Source: Colwellia sp.
GTDB taxonomy: Bacteria; Pseudomonadota; Gammaproteobacteria; Enterobacterales; Alteromonadaceae
DNA length: 64,000 bases
Assembly (NCBI GenBank): GCA_013215385.1
Contig: JABSOY010000006.1
Location: forward strand, 248,001 to 312,000
Direction: 5' to 3'
Under the pieces are notes generated by a model. It was not told the origin of the DNA and searched no databases. It was given only the letters and a program-made list of their open reading frames with translations. Position numbers and translations under genes: made by a program. Below are positions 8,309 to 15,879 of the stretch, one piece after another (the first letter of the stretch is position 1; each line of letters opens with the position of its first letter).

Positions 8309-8863
8309 ATGAATGATGAACTGTTTAATTTAATCGAACGCTTAGCGAATTTACTTCGACAAGAGACTCGCGCAGCAGGGCAGAGCCTAGGTTTACAACC
8401 GGTTCAACAAGAGGCTCTTTATTATCTGTCTACCTGTAATCGGTATTCTGATACAACCTTGGCCGTTACTGAGTTTTTGGGTTTGACCAAAGGCACGGTT
8501 TCACAATCACTGAAAGTTTTGGAAAGCAAAAAATTAATTGTCAGAGAGAAGGACAAAAGTGATAAACGCATAACTCATTTAAAAGTGACCGAAGTCGGTA
8601 ACATTTTTTTAGCAGCAACTTGTCCGCCGAAAAAATTTACTGAAGCTGTCACTCAATTGTCAGGTAAAGACCAGAGCAACACCGCTACCTTACTGTCTGA
8701 AATACTGAGAAATTATCAAATAACAGCAGGACGCAATGCTTTTGGTGTGTGTCGAAATTGCAAGTTTAATCAAAAAACTCCTGAAGGTATTGTCTGTGGT
8801 TTAACTCAAGAATCATTAAGTACTGGGGACACGCTGCTAATCTGTCGAGAATATTGTACTTAA
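8309..8863 (+). CDS. MarR-family regulator with C-terminal cysteine cluster
   Basis: A 184-residue protein. Residues 1-140 form a MarR winged-helix domain; the recognition-helix and wing region is FLGLTKGTVSQSLKVLESKKLIVREKDKSDKRITHL. A 40-residue extension then carries five cysteines (C148, C151, C163, C179, C183: CxxC-x11-C-x15-CxxxC), a pattern that could hold an iron-sulfur cluster or zinc. This extension is absent from typical 140-150-residue MarR proteins. No Shine-Dalgarno precedes the ATG, and the best promoter would start transcription at the ATG itself. It is divergent from the exported protein-DUF2024-rof operon and probably controls it, sensing redox state or a metal (inference). 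Confidence 0.82.
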   Translation: MNDELFNLIERLANLLRQETRAAGQSLGLQPVQQEALYYLSTCNRYSDTTLAVTEFLGLTKGTVSQSLKVLESKKLIVREKDKSDKRITHLKVTEVGNIFLAATCPPKKFTEAVTQLSGKDQSNTATLLSEILRNYQITAGRNAFGVCRNCKFNQKTPEGIVCGLTQESLSTGDTLLICREYCT

Positions 8864-9236
8864 AATAGATTAAACAATTGCTTTGAATTTTTATTTAGAT
8901 TGAGAATTTCCGTAAAAACAATGTTCATATAACATGATAAGTGTTTGATTTGTTCAAAGCCGAATTCTAATTCTTGCTCTGATTAACCAGGTGAAAAGGT
9001 ATGGAGGTGCCATAAAATAGACATTAAGCATTACCGCTAACTTGTAATTCATATTAGATTTTTTGTAGGTAACGCCACGATAACTGACTGTATAAGTGCT
9101 ACGTAACGCCGTCCGTTTGATTGCTTTTTATTGTTCTGTAGGTCACCGACGTTATTCCAGTTGTGTTGGCCGTTGAAAAAGAGTTCGGATAAAACTACTA
9201 AGAACCCTTAATCATTGTCATCGACCCTTTATGCTA
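8864..9236. other. Intergenic region between MarR and methyltransferase genes
   Basis: About 370 bases without a supportable gene. The part nearest the methyltransferase is less AT-rich than the rest. It contains TAACGCCGTCC (9104-9114) facing ACCGACGTTA (9145-9154), an imperfect inverted repeat about 50 bases across that faintly recalls an attC end, plus a second GTAACGCC at about 9070. I do not call it an attC site. Confidence 0.4.
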
Positions 9237-10076
9237 TTATTTCTGCGCTTTGACTCCCATCAGATGCTCGACCTTTTCCACGTGTCTGAAGCCGACCGCT
9301 TTGAGCCGACGGATGACGCCATCGACAAAGCTGCTTCCCTTCTTGACCACGTGTGGATTTCCAGTGTAATGAAAAAGCCGTCCGTCCCGACGGAGAACTC
9401 TGAAAATCTGCCCATAGAACTCTTCGCTATAGAGCTCGCCAGCAAGGGAGAAACGTGGTGGATCATGAATGACTGAATCGAAAGAAGTCGCTGGCATTGT
9501 GCCTATCAGTTCAAAGCTACTGCCCTGACATTGCACAATCCCCTCTTTCCCCAAATCGTCTGACCAAGGGTTCTGCGCGCGCAGCCCCATTACCTGCTGG
9601 CTCAGCTCTATGCTGAGCACTTCACTTGCGCCTAGTCGGTGAGCCGCGATAGCCGCATAGCCTAGTCCGCTGCAGCAATCTAATACCTTATCACCTTTAC
9701 GTACCGCTTGTTGGGCCATCTCGGAGGCACTAATAAAGGGATCAGTTCCCTTCGAGATGTGCATCTTAACGCCGCTAATTTCTAGCAAAGGTGCTCCAGC
9801 CGTTGGTACCAGCTTGTAGTAGCCAGAGCTGCGATCTTCCAACGGATCCATATCTCCATCGCGACAAAGGTAGATTCTCTGTGTCTTCTTGACGATTTTT
9901 TTGAGTTCGTTGATAGATAGTCGATTATCTTCGTCTAATACTAGGCTCTGGTCACTTAAGGAAAAGTCTCGTTCTGAAATATTCAGATCAGTGGAGAGCT
10001 GAACGCAGGTCTGTCCTTTGGCGATGGCCTCTAGCGCCTTTTTGGCATTTTCTGTATGAAGGTAGTAGCTGGACAT
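9237..10076 (-). CDS. Class I SAM-dependent methyltransferase
   Basis: A 279-residue protein. The C-terminal two thirds have the Rossmann-like SAM-binding core: motif I VLDCCSGLGYAA, an acidic end of strand 2 (VLSIELS), and motif IV DPPRFS, which resembles the D/N-PP-Y/F motif of enzymes acting on nitrogen atoms. The N-terminal 100 residues are not recognised. The substrate is unknown. The gene is visibly richer in G+C than its neighbours and uses CTC, CGG, GTC and AAG codons that they avoid, which suggests recent transfer. It lies next to a gene-cassette cluster in the same orientation but has no clear attC of its own. Confidence 0.75.
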   Translation of the reverse strand: MSSYYLHTENAKKALEAIAKGQTCVQLSTDLNISERDFSLSDQSLVLDEDNRLSINELKKIVKKTQRIYLCRDGDMDPLEDRSSGYYKLVPTAGAPLLEISGVKMHISKGTDPFISASEMAQQAVRKGDKVLDCCSGLGYAAIAAHRLGASEVLSIELSQQVMGLRAQNPWSDDLGKEGIVQCQGSSFELIGTMPATSFDSVIHDPPRFSLAGELYSEEFYGQIFRVLRRDGRLFHYTGNPHVVKKGSSFVDGVIRRLKAVGFRHVEKVEHLMGVKAQK

Positions 10077-10504
10077 ATCATTAATCTATCTAGTTAGAAA
10101 TACTGAACGCACTATACACCTTCCACATTGGCGGGGGATACTTAAATAAGCCATCACAGGTTTGAATCAGCTAAGCGTTACAGTATTTCGCACCGGCGGG
10201 AATAAAATGATTAATTAAACAATATATGGAGAATTTTTAAGGATAAACATTTTTAATGCGCACAAAGTGATCATTTAGGTTGTTGACTGAATATCAAAAT
10301 AAACATAATAATTTTCTGATGATTTGTGACGTTATGACCGTTTTTCTTACTAGTTTTGACTCGACAAATCATAAATGATTTCACATGTTCGCCTACAGGA
10401 CTTATCAAGCTAGATAATAGATTCTCGAAGTTTTCGAAGCTCGACAAATATATACTAAACAATGCTTAAGATTATATTTTGTATCGATGTGGCCTCATTA
10501 AGAG
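10077..10504. other. Intergenic region between methyltransferase and cassette cluster
   Basis: About 430 bases. It includes the methyltransferase upstream region with a GTGTATAGTG element that may hold a -10 box. Short minus-strand reading frames here have no RBS or family likeness. No repeat or RNA gene is recognised. Confidence 0.4.
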
Positions 10505-10578
10505 GCTGATTAATAGTTTGCTAGCATATGAAGCGAAACCGAGAAAACTGTTAGCAGTTCTGCTTTAATCGCTTATTA
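10505..10578 (-). other. attC-like site 3 (degenerate)
   Basis: It follows directly on the stop codon of the SpoIIAA-like gene. Opposing arms are GATTAA / TTAATC and AGTTTGCTAGCA / TGTTAGCAGTTCT, which allow a long imperfect hairpin. Read on the minus strand it includes GGTTTCGCTTCATATGC, closely matching the middle spacer. The far core lacks a clean GTTA, so it may be decayed or terminal. Confidence 0.5.
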
Positions 10579-10956
10579 CGACTGTAATTTAAGCCACTCC
10601 ATTGCAGTAACTTTATTTTCAAAGTTTTTGTCGTTTTGTAAATTCCTTGCCGGGGCTCTAATGCCTAATAATGTTAAATTTACCGCTGAATGAATAACCA
10701 CTGCTTTAGCGATCATGTTTTGGCTATTTAACCAGATATTACACTCATTAAGTTTGTCATAAGCTTCTGGCGTTGCCCCTTCTATTTCTGAATAATCTAT
10801 TAGTAATTTAAATCTTTTTTGTCCAAAGCTACGAACTACCACCTCTACATCTTGATTTGCTTTAATTATGCCTTCTAGATTAAATGCACCAACAGATTTT
10901 ATACAAATTATGTCTTCATCAACAGAGATGAAACACTCGCCGTGCGGTATATTCAT
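10576..10956 (-). CDS. SpoIIAA-like (STAS-related) cassette protein
   Basis: A 126-residue cytoplasmic protein. Its alternating strand/helix pattern (ECFISVDEDIICIKSVGAFNLEGI.., RFKLLIDYSEIEGATPEAYD.., NMIAKAVVIHSAVN.) and its ending KVTAMEWLKLQS resemble the SpoIIAA-like/STAS-fold family found in accessory genes. This family call is by eye and moderate. The start is ATG 10956 with GAGGATCACC upstream. It is flanked on both sides by attC-like hairpins, so it is read as an integron gene cassette. The cellular role is unknown. Confidence 0.6.
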   Translation of the reverse strand: MNIPHGECFISVDEDIICIKSVGAFNLEGIIKANQDVEVVVRSFGQKRFKLLIDYSEIEGATPEAYDKLNECNIWLNSQNMIAKAVVIHSAVNLTLLGIRAPARNLQNDKNFENKVTAMEWLKLQS

Positions 10957-10970
10957 GGTGATCCTCGAAA

Positions 10971-11056
10971 GTTATAACGCCTAAATTAAAGGCTAAAATG
11001 TGAAGCGAAACGGAACCAGCTAGCTGTTCAAAGTCTCATTTAATTAGTTTGTTATG
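10971..11056 (-). other. attC-like site 2 (best example)
   Basis: Read on the minus strand it opens ACATAACAAACTAATTAAA and closes TTTAATTTAGGCGTTATAAC. These ends are imperfect inverted repeats: TTTAATTAGTTTGTTA against TTTAATTTAGGCGTTA. The centre holds AGCTAGCTGGTTCCG and TTTCGCTTCACATTTTAGCC, the internal layout of chromosomal-integron attC sites. It begins inside the yccF stop codon and ends 15 bases before the next ATG, exactly the cassette pattern. Confidence 0.7.
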
Positions 11057-11513
11057 TGTCTGCTCTCAAGTTCTCAAGTTCAACTTCTGCATTGGCATTA
11101 CGGGCAGCGGCAGCAACCTCTTTAGTTACGACCGTTTTTCCAACAGGCGCTATTGAAATACTTGCAAGTTTTAAGTGCTGTAATGAGAATGGGATGCCTA
11201 TAATCGTTATGAAACAAGCTATAGCAGAAAACACATGACCCAAAGCTAACCAAAATCCAGCAAAGATGAACCAGATAATATTACCTAACATCCCCAAACC
11301 ACCAGTTCCGATGTCTTCGGATAGTGTTAATTCATCACGAGCAATAGCTTCTTTACCAAAAGGGAAAAAGGAAAAACCAGCCATAACAAAACAAGATCTT
11401 CCCCAAGGGATACCTACAATACTAAGGAAGGCTAACAGCCCAAAAAAGCACCAAGCCAAGCCCATAAATACTCCGCCGAATATGAACCAGATTAAATTCC
11501 CAATTGTTCTCAT
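11052..11513 (-). CDS. YccF domain-containing membrane protein
   Basis: A 153-residue inner-membrane protein with the YccF (DUF307) tandem repeat. GNLIWFIFGGVFMGLAWCFFG...IVGIPWGRSCFVMAGFSFFPFG is repeated as GNIIWFIFAGFWLALGH...IIGIPFSLQHLKLASISIAPVG. E. coli YccF is of nearly the same length. Four transmembrane stretches are visible, plus a short charged C-terminal tail. The RBS is AAGGAAG before ATG 11513. The function is unknown. It lies in a cassette between two attC-like sites. Confidence 0.85.
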   Translation of the reverse strand: MRTIGNLIWFIFGGVFMGLAWCFFGLLAFLSIVGIPWGRSCFVMAGFSFFPFGKEAIARDELTLSEDIGTGGLGMLGNIIWFIFAGFWLALGHVFSAIACFITIIGIPFSLQHLKLASISIAPVGKTVVTKEVAAAARNANAEVELENLRADT

Positions 11514-11602
11514 TTTACTTCCTTATATTTAATTACAACAATTACTTGATACCCTAAACACATAATGGCCCATTAAAAATCCTGCTGGAATGGTTTGTTA
11601 TG
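11514..11602 (-). other. attC-like site 1 (weaker)
   Basis: The spacer between the 126-residue membrane protein and yccF opens CATAACAAACCATTCC (minus strand) directly at the stop codon, as in attC site 2. It contains short CCATT/AATGG opposing arms. The far core is unclear; GTTTAGGG and GTTGTAA are both possible. It is called attC-like from position and the shared ATAACAAAC end. Confidence 0.4.
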
Positions 11603-11978
11603 AGTACATTTGATACTGAACCAGAACACAACAAAATGTAAATACAATTCCAAAATTAAAACCAAATTTTGAATACCAAAGAGGAACAACAATTTTTTCA
11701 GTTTGCTCTATTGGTGATTTTGACGCTAACCAAATCCCGTAAACCCATCCAAGAAGGTTATGAGTAAGGTAAATAGCAGGGATTAATATCTGCCAACTTT
11801 GAAACTCTAAAGTAAACAAGGCAACTACAGAAACAACAGCCCACAAAAACTCAATAGCTGAAGTGAACATAGCTAAGTGACCAATTCCTACTACACCATT
11901 ACTTTTAACTACGAGATAACCATCATAGATGACAACCAGCCCAATAATGGCACTAATACCTAAATATACTGCTAACAT
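11598..11978 (-). CDS. Small four-helix membrane protein (putative cassette)
   Basis: A 126-residue hydrophobic protein with about four transmembrane segments: LAVYLGISAIIGLVVIYDGY, HLAMFTSAIEFLWAVVSVVAL, ILIPAIYLTHNLLGWVYGIWL and FGFNFGIVFTFCCVLVQ. No known family is recognised. It starts only 9 bases after the stop of the Ig-like lipoprotein gene, with a weak AGAG RBS, and ends in an attC-like element. It is therefore either the first cassette, inserted right behind that gene, or an operon partner of it. Confidence 0.6.
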   Translation of the reverse strand: MLAVYLGISAIIGLVVIYDGYLVVKSNGVVGIGHLAMFTSAIEFLWAVVSVVALFTLEFQSWQILIPAIYLTHNLLGWVYGIWLASKSPIEQTEKIVVPLWYSKFGFNFGIVFTFCCVLVQYQMYS

Positions 11979-11987
11979 TGCTGTACT

Positions 11988-14390
11988 CTATAAAAGCGTA
12001 ATAGTTTGACTTACATAAGTCGTGGAGGCAGTGTCCGGTGTTTTAATACTAATGCTTAATGTTGCTTCCTCAGGCGTACTGCCTGCGACATTATTGATAG
12101 TAAAGTCCATGGCACGGTAACCACTTAACGCCGTATTTCCTATTTCAATACTCGTGGTACCTTGCAAATCACCGCCCTGTAATGAAACTGTAATCGTAGT
12201 GCCTAGTGGCAAAGTTTGCATAGCACTATCAGCAAAACGAAACCTCAATGTTAGTGAGTCACCGTCTGATATTGAAGGTAGTGCTATGTCGGCTTCATCG
12301 GGATCGCTATTAGCATAAAAAGTGCTTTGATCGATATCTGAAAGCACATAATTCGGAAAAAGTGCTGTTGACATAATCAAGACTAATGCTTTTCTTAATG
12401 TTGCCTTTTTCGTGCTTTCATCACATTTAAGCCCGGTGCATTGAGGTCCGTTAAAGAACCCGTCTGCATCACTAAATGACCCATTACCGTCATCATCAAA
12501 AAACTTAGTTTCTTCTGGGTCTTTTACGTTGTTTTCATTATCATCACGCCATGCTTCTGTCATATCAACAAAGCCAGAAGATCTTGGTTCTTGACGACCA
12601 AAACCAGAGTCAACATTGGCATTGCTTATTGCATCACCGTCTTCATCATCAAAAACATTATTACCATTTACGTCAAAGAATGTTTCATGCCCTGAGGTGG
12701 TGGCAAGAATTGTTGAGCGGTGATCATTTAGGTTCGGCTCTGTTGAAGTCCAAGTAACAGAACAATTACCTGATGAAGTATTACAGCTGGGCTCTATGGT
12801 ACCGCCTTCTGTAGTAAAGTTTACTGTGGTTCCGTCAGGGACTGGGTTATTAAAGCTATCTGCAAGCCAAACAGAAATAATAGACTGTTTACCTATTGTA
12901 CTCGCTTCTGGATTTAGCACACTGGCAGCAATAGTGAATGAAGATTGCTCTGGCAAACCGGTATTGACAGATAGTTCACTTGATTGGGTTTGTATTGTTG
13001 TCGTTTCCCCACTTACCACCATAGTCGATTTTGCCGTAACTCTGACCACTGTCGGTACCGAACCAGAAGAGACTTGCGTGCTTATCAACCCTTGGCTATT
13101 AGTAAATCCTGACTCTCGACTTAAGCTAACTCCTCCCACTGATGAATCTAAACTAAAGTTTACTTGTTGCTGGGCAAGAGGATTACCTAACGAGCTTTTT
13201 AATAAAAAAGTCACTGTAGAAATTTCTGTGCCGCCACTACCTTTTATGACAATGGAGCTTGGCTGTGCCGAGACAAATTCAATAGCGCCTAATTGCTCTC
13301 CTGTTATTCCAATGTCAATTGAGGCGATATGGGTAATGCCATTGGTAGTAATTGAAGCAACAATGACGTCTTCAGCGCCTGAGACACCGGCACAATCAAT
13401 GTCTTCAAAGGTTGCACTGGCACTGCCATTTATACTGAATACGGTCTCATCAATGGTAGCGTTTTCATTGATAATACAATTAGAAGTGAAACTTACTGTC
13501 ATAGGTGTGCTAATGCGGTTATTGCTACTATCAACTAAATCTACTGATACCCCTAATGTACCACCCGCACTAATTATAGCGTTATCTATGGAAGACTTTA
13601 TTTTACCTTCGACAAATGTATTATCGTCGTCAAAATATCCGATAAGAATATCTTCTAGCGTGCTCTCTGCGGGGGAAATTTGATAATTCATGCGGTTACT
13701 GACCGCACTGTTATTCTTCAAGTTAGCAATGAGAACACCTGCACCCGTTAAACTGTTTCCTGAAAGCGTTACGAAGGCTTGCCCATTTTCATTTGTTAAT
13801 GAAGTGCTAGCACTTAACAAACCAATATCAACAGCAAATTCGATAATTTCATTACCAATGGCTTCTCCATTACCATCTTTCAACGACACTTGTACTTGTA
13901 CTTGTTCATCGCTTTTCAATTGATTAGTAATACTGCCATTAATAGTCATTTGTACAGATAGACTTGAAAGCTTTTCAATTGTTGTATCACTAATAAACTC
14001 ATAATCAATCGATGACGATAAAGTTCCTGCAGCAGCAGATAGAGTGCCTGCGCCTAGAATTCCCGTCGTATTAATTATTTCGATTGATGCCACACCCGAA
14101 TCGTTGGTGAGTTTTGAGTCGACAGAAAGAATTCCTAAATCGGCTGAAAAATCAACCCGATTATTAGTTACCGGATTATTGGATTGATCGGTTAAAGTTA
14201 TTTGTACAGTAATTGTTTCATCTTTATCAAAGCTTTGTTTACTTTCACCTTGGCTGTTAAGTAAAGTAATTGAAATATTTCTGGCTTCAGCGGGGACAGT
14301 GGAAGTGTCTTCATTTTCCCCTGAAAGACCATTACAAGCAGTTAATAGGGTGATCGAAAGAACGAACAACAAACTGAATAACCTATTCAT
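11988..14390 (-). CDS. Ig-like (Big_1/invasin-type) repeat lipoprotein
   Basis: An 800-residue surface or periplasmic lipoprotein. Its signal peptide ends in LLTAC with lipidated C19. It has several bacterial Ig-like domains of the Big_1/invasin type, at about residues 35-135, 140-235, 370-475 and 485-600. Each has the pattern ..I.V.L.D..GNP + ..V.FS...G.L + .T...G.A. An acidic, possibly calcium-binding region follows (DDNENNVKDPEETKFFDDDGNGSF, about 625-670), then a C-terminal beta-rich domain. The family makes adhesin or stalk structures; the ligand is unknown. The 3' end abuts the cassette cluster, so a slight C-terminal change by insertion is possible but not shown. Confidence 0.78.
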   Translation of the reverse strand: MNRLFSLLFVLSITLLTACNGLSGENEDTSTVPAEARNISITLLNSQGESKQSFDKDETITVQITLTDQSNNPVTNNRVDFSADLGILSVDSKLTNDSGVASIEIINTTGILGAGTLSAAAGTLSSSIDYEFISDTTIEKLSSLSVQMTINGSITNQLKSDEQVQVQVSLKDGNGEAIGNEIIEFAVDIGLLSASTSLTNENGQAFVTLSGNSLTGAGVLIANLKNNSAVSNRMNYQISPAESTLEDILIGYFDDDNTFVEGKIKSSIDNAIISAGGTLGVSVDLVDSSNNRISTPMTVSFTSNCIINENATIDETVFSINGSASATFEDIDCAGVSGAEDVIVASITTNGITHIASIDIGITGEQLGAIEFVSAQPSSIVIKGSGGTEISTVTFLLKSSLGNPLAQQQVNFSLDSSVGGVSLSRESGFTNSQGLISTQVSSGSVPTVVRVTAKSTMVVSGETTTIQTQSSELSVNTGLPEQSSFTIAASVLNPEASTIGKQSIISVWLADSFNNPVPDGTTVNFTTEGGTIEPSCNTSSGNCSVTWTSTEPNLNDHRSTILATTSGHETFFDVNGNNVFDDEDGDAISNANVDSGFGRQEPRSSGFVDMTEAWRDDNENNVKDPEETKFFDDDGNGSFSDADGFFNGPQCTGLKCDESTKKATLRKALVLIMSTALFPNYVLSDIDQSTFYANSDPDEADIALPSISDGDSLTLRFRFADSAMQTLPLGTTITVSLQGGDLQGTTSIEIGNTALSGYRAMDFTINNVAGSTPEEATLSISIKTPDTASTTYVSQTITLL

Positions 14391-14776
14391 TTAAATATTC
14401 CATTAAATTTTTATGATATGAAGTGAATAATAAAAGCCAACTCAAGAAAAGTCCATGTATATCTATAGCCTATTTTTAAAAATAAGGTTATTTATATCAG
14501 TAACATGACCCTCGTTATTTTTAGATGAAATATGACAGTTTTGTGATCATGAAGCTGTTGCTTGTTGTCTTCTATTTTTTATAGAACTCAAAAAAGGATA
14601 AAAGATAAGTTAAATGACGTTTGTTCTGCTCCCCTTGGTTCCACATTCTAGTAGGGCTTTCACCTTTACAATTAAGGGAGTAAATCGATAGCTCGTCTAA
14701 AGTTTATAACTCAATAACTCTTAATTAGTAGGTTTGAAGCTTGATTTAACCAATACCTTGCATAGATGGGTTGAAG
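14391..14776. other. Intergenic region upstream of the Ig-like lipoprotein gene
   Basis: About 385 AT-rich bases. A short dyad around CCTATTTTTAAAAATAAGG (about 14469-14487) is the only structure seen. No integrase, attI site or ORF with an RBS is found, although the cassette cluster lies just downstream of the lipoprotein gene. Confidence 0.4.
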
Positions 14777-15244
14777 TTACTGTGAAATATCAGCAAAGGT
14801 GCCGTTAGTTAATTTTTTCAAATCGATAGGGCATAACTCAATCTCAAGCCCTCTTTTACCAGCGCTGACATAGATAGTCGTGAAGTTTTTCGCCGAAGAG
14901 TCGATAATCGTTTTTAGCTTTTTCTTTTGTCCCAATGGACTCACCCCACCCAAAATATAGCCAGTAGAACGCTCCGTTTCTAGCTGAGTTGCCATTTCGG
15001 CTTTCTTTGCTCCAATAATTTTCGCAAAGAGTTTCATGCTCAACATTGATGAGACAGGAATAATGCCAACGGCTAGTTCATTATTATTAAGACTCACCAC
15101 GAGAGTTTTAAATACTTGAGCCTCAGGTACATTTAATTTATCTGCTGCTGCTAAACCATATGGCTCACTCGAAGCGTTATGTTGATACTCATGTATTTTA
15201 TAACCAACGTTACTTTTTTTGGTTACGTTTATTGCAGGTGTCAT
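14777..15244 (-). CDS. ybaK: Cys-tRNA(Pro)/Cys-tRNA(Cys) deacylase YbaK
   Basis: A 155-residue protein that aligns along its length with E. coli YbaK. Shared blocks are MTPA, VFKTLVV, GAKKAEMA, RSTGYILGGVSPLGQKKKL, FTTIYVSAGKRGLEIEL and the C-terminal FADI. YbaK hydrolyses Cys-tRNA(Pro) made in error by prolyl-tRNA synthetase, acting in trans in the cytoplasm. The family's conserved Lys within VFKTL is present. It is on the same strand as its neighbours but 70 bases from the small lipoprotein gene, so it may have its own promoter. Confidence 0.92.
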   Translation of the reverse strand: MTPAINVTKKSNVGYKIHEYQHNASSEPYGLAAADKLNVPEAQVFKTLVVSLNNNELAVGIIPVSSMLSMKLFAKIIGAKKAEMATQLETERSTGYILGGVSPLGQKKKLKTIIDSSAKNFTTIYVSAGKRGLEIELCPIDLKKLTNGTFADISQ

Positions 15245-15314
15245 AAGGCTAATCTCTGTCTTTTTGTCGTTAACACACGTTCATAATTTATCGCGAGTAA
15301 AGCTAGGGTTTAAG

Positions 15315-15626
15315 CTATTTAGTTAACGTACATTCCTTTTTAAGCTTTCCATTTGAGTCTATGCAAGTCGCTATATCTTTTTTCGCGCACGAATCATAAG
15401 TGTCTGATGAAATTGTTCTATGGGCACCTTGCAAAGCAACATTAAATAGGCCGGAAAGAATATCGTCAATTAAATTAGAACTCCAAGAGCTTTCTTGGTC
15501 ATATTCAAAAAAGCTAGCACCAGAAGAAAAATTACAACCAACTTCTTCTGCATGACGAGAAGAACAGCCAGAAGTTACCAATATTAAAACGAATGCAAAC
15601 GTAAATTTAATCGATTTTCTTGTCAT
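15315..15626 (-). CDS. Small cysteine-containing lipoprotein, unknown function
   Basis: A 103-residue protein with a lipoprotein signal peptide (FAFVLILVTSGC, lipidated C21). The mature part has five further cysteines (VGCNF, YDSCAKKDIATCID, KKECT), suggesting disulfides in the periplasm. A stretch ALQGAHRTISSDTYDSC is reminiscent of DUF3015-like or other small exported proteins, but I do not assign a family. The RBS is AAGGAAG. It lies between ybaK and the DUF2339 gene with gaps on both sides and no evident partner. Confidence 0.65.
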   Translation of the reverse strand: MTRKSIKFTFAFVLILVTSGCSSRHAEEVGCNFSSGASFFEYDQESSWSSNLIDDILSGLFNVALQGAHRTISSDTYDSCAKKDIATCIDSNGKLKKECTLTK

Positions 15627-15879
15627 GAATCTTCCTTGCGAATGACGAGCGGTAAAGTAACGCGTTTAATATGAATTACTCTACAGCTCCAATGTCTTAT
15701 TTACCGATTAAAACTCTTGGTTAAAATATTGAGGTTTGAAAATATACTATAATTTTTCTGATTGACTGCCTTAGTATATTTTCTATTATAATGAATGCAG
15801 ATACATTTAAATGTTCGAATTATGTCTTGAATATGTAAGAGATAGTAAGAAAATTCCTACCATCACCACCCGTGATATT

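Larger units (their letters stand above)
10505..11602 (-). mobile_element. Cluster of integron-type gene cassettes without integrase (CALIN-like)
   Basis: Three small genes, all on the minus strand, are separated by spacers of about 85-95 bases that behave like attC sites. Each stop codon runs into a TAATAAGC or ATAACAAAC element. The middle spacer ends in the GGCGTTATAAC type of core and contains the GTTTCGCTTCACAT motif typical of many chromosomal-integron attC sites. The third site shares GTTTCGCTTCATAT. The cassettes carry a SpoIIAA-like protein, a YccF protein and a 126-residue membrane protein. No tyrosine recombinase with the integron-integrase insertion is present in the window, so this is a cassette cluster lacking an integrase. 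Confidence 0.6.

Noticed and set aside
9104-9154. Imperfect inverted repeat TAACGCCGTCC / ACCGACGTTA near the methyltransferase 3' end
   Set aside because: It has weak attC flavour only. It lacks the ATAACAAAC end and the internal GTTTCGCTTC motif, and lies about 80 bases or more from the stop codon.
10271-10462. Minus-strand 63-residue frame
   Set aside because: No RBS, low-complexity composition and no family likeness. It lies in an AT-rich spacer.
12796-13683. 295-residue frame antisense to the Ig-like lipoprotein
   Set aside because: A shadow of Ser/Thr-rich repeat codons with no RBS or known domain; the minus-strand lipoprotein explains the region.
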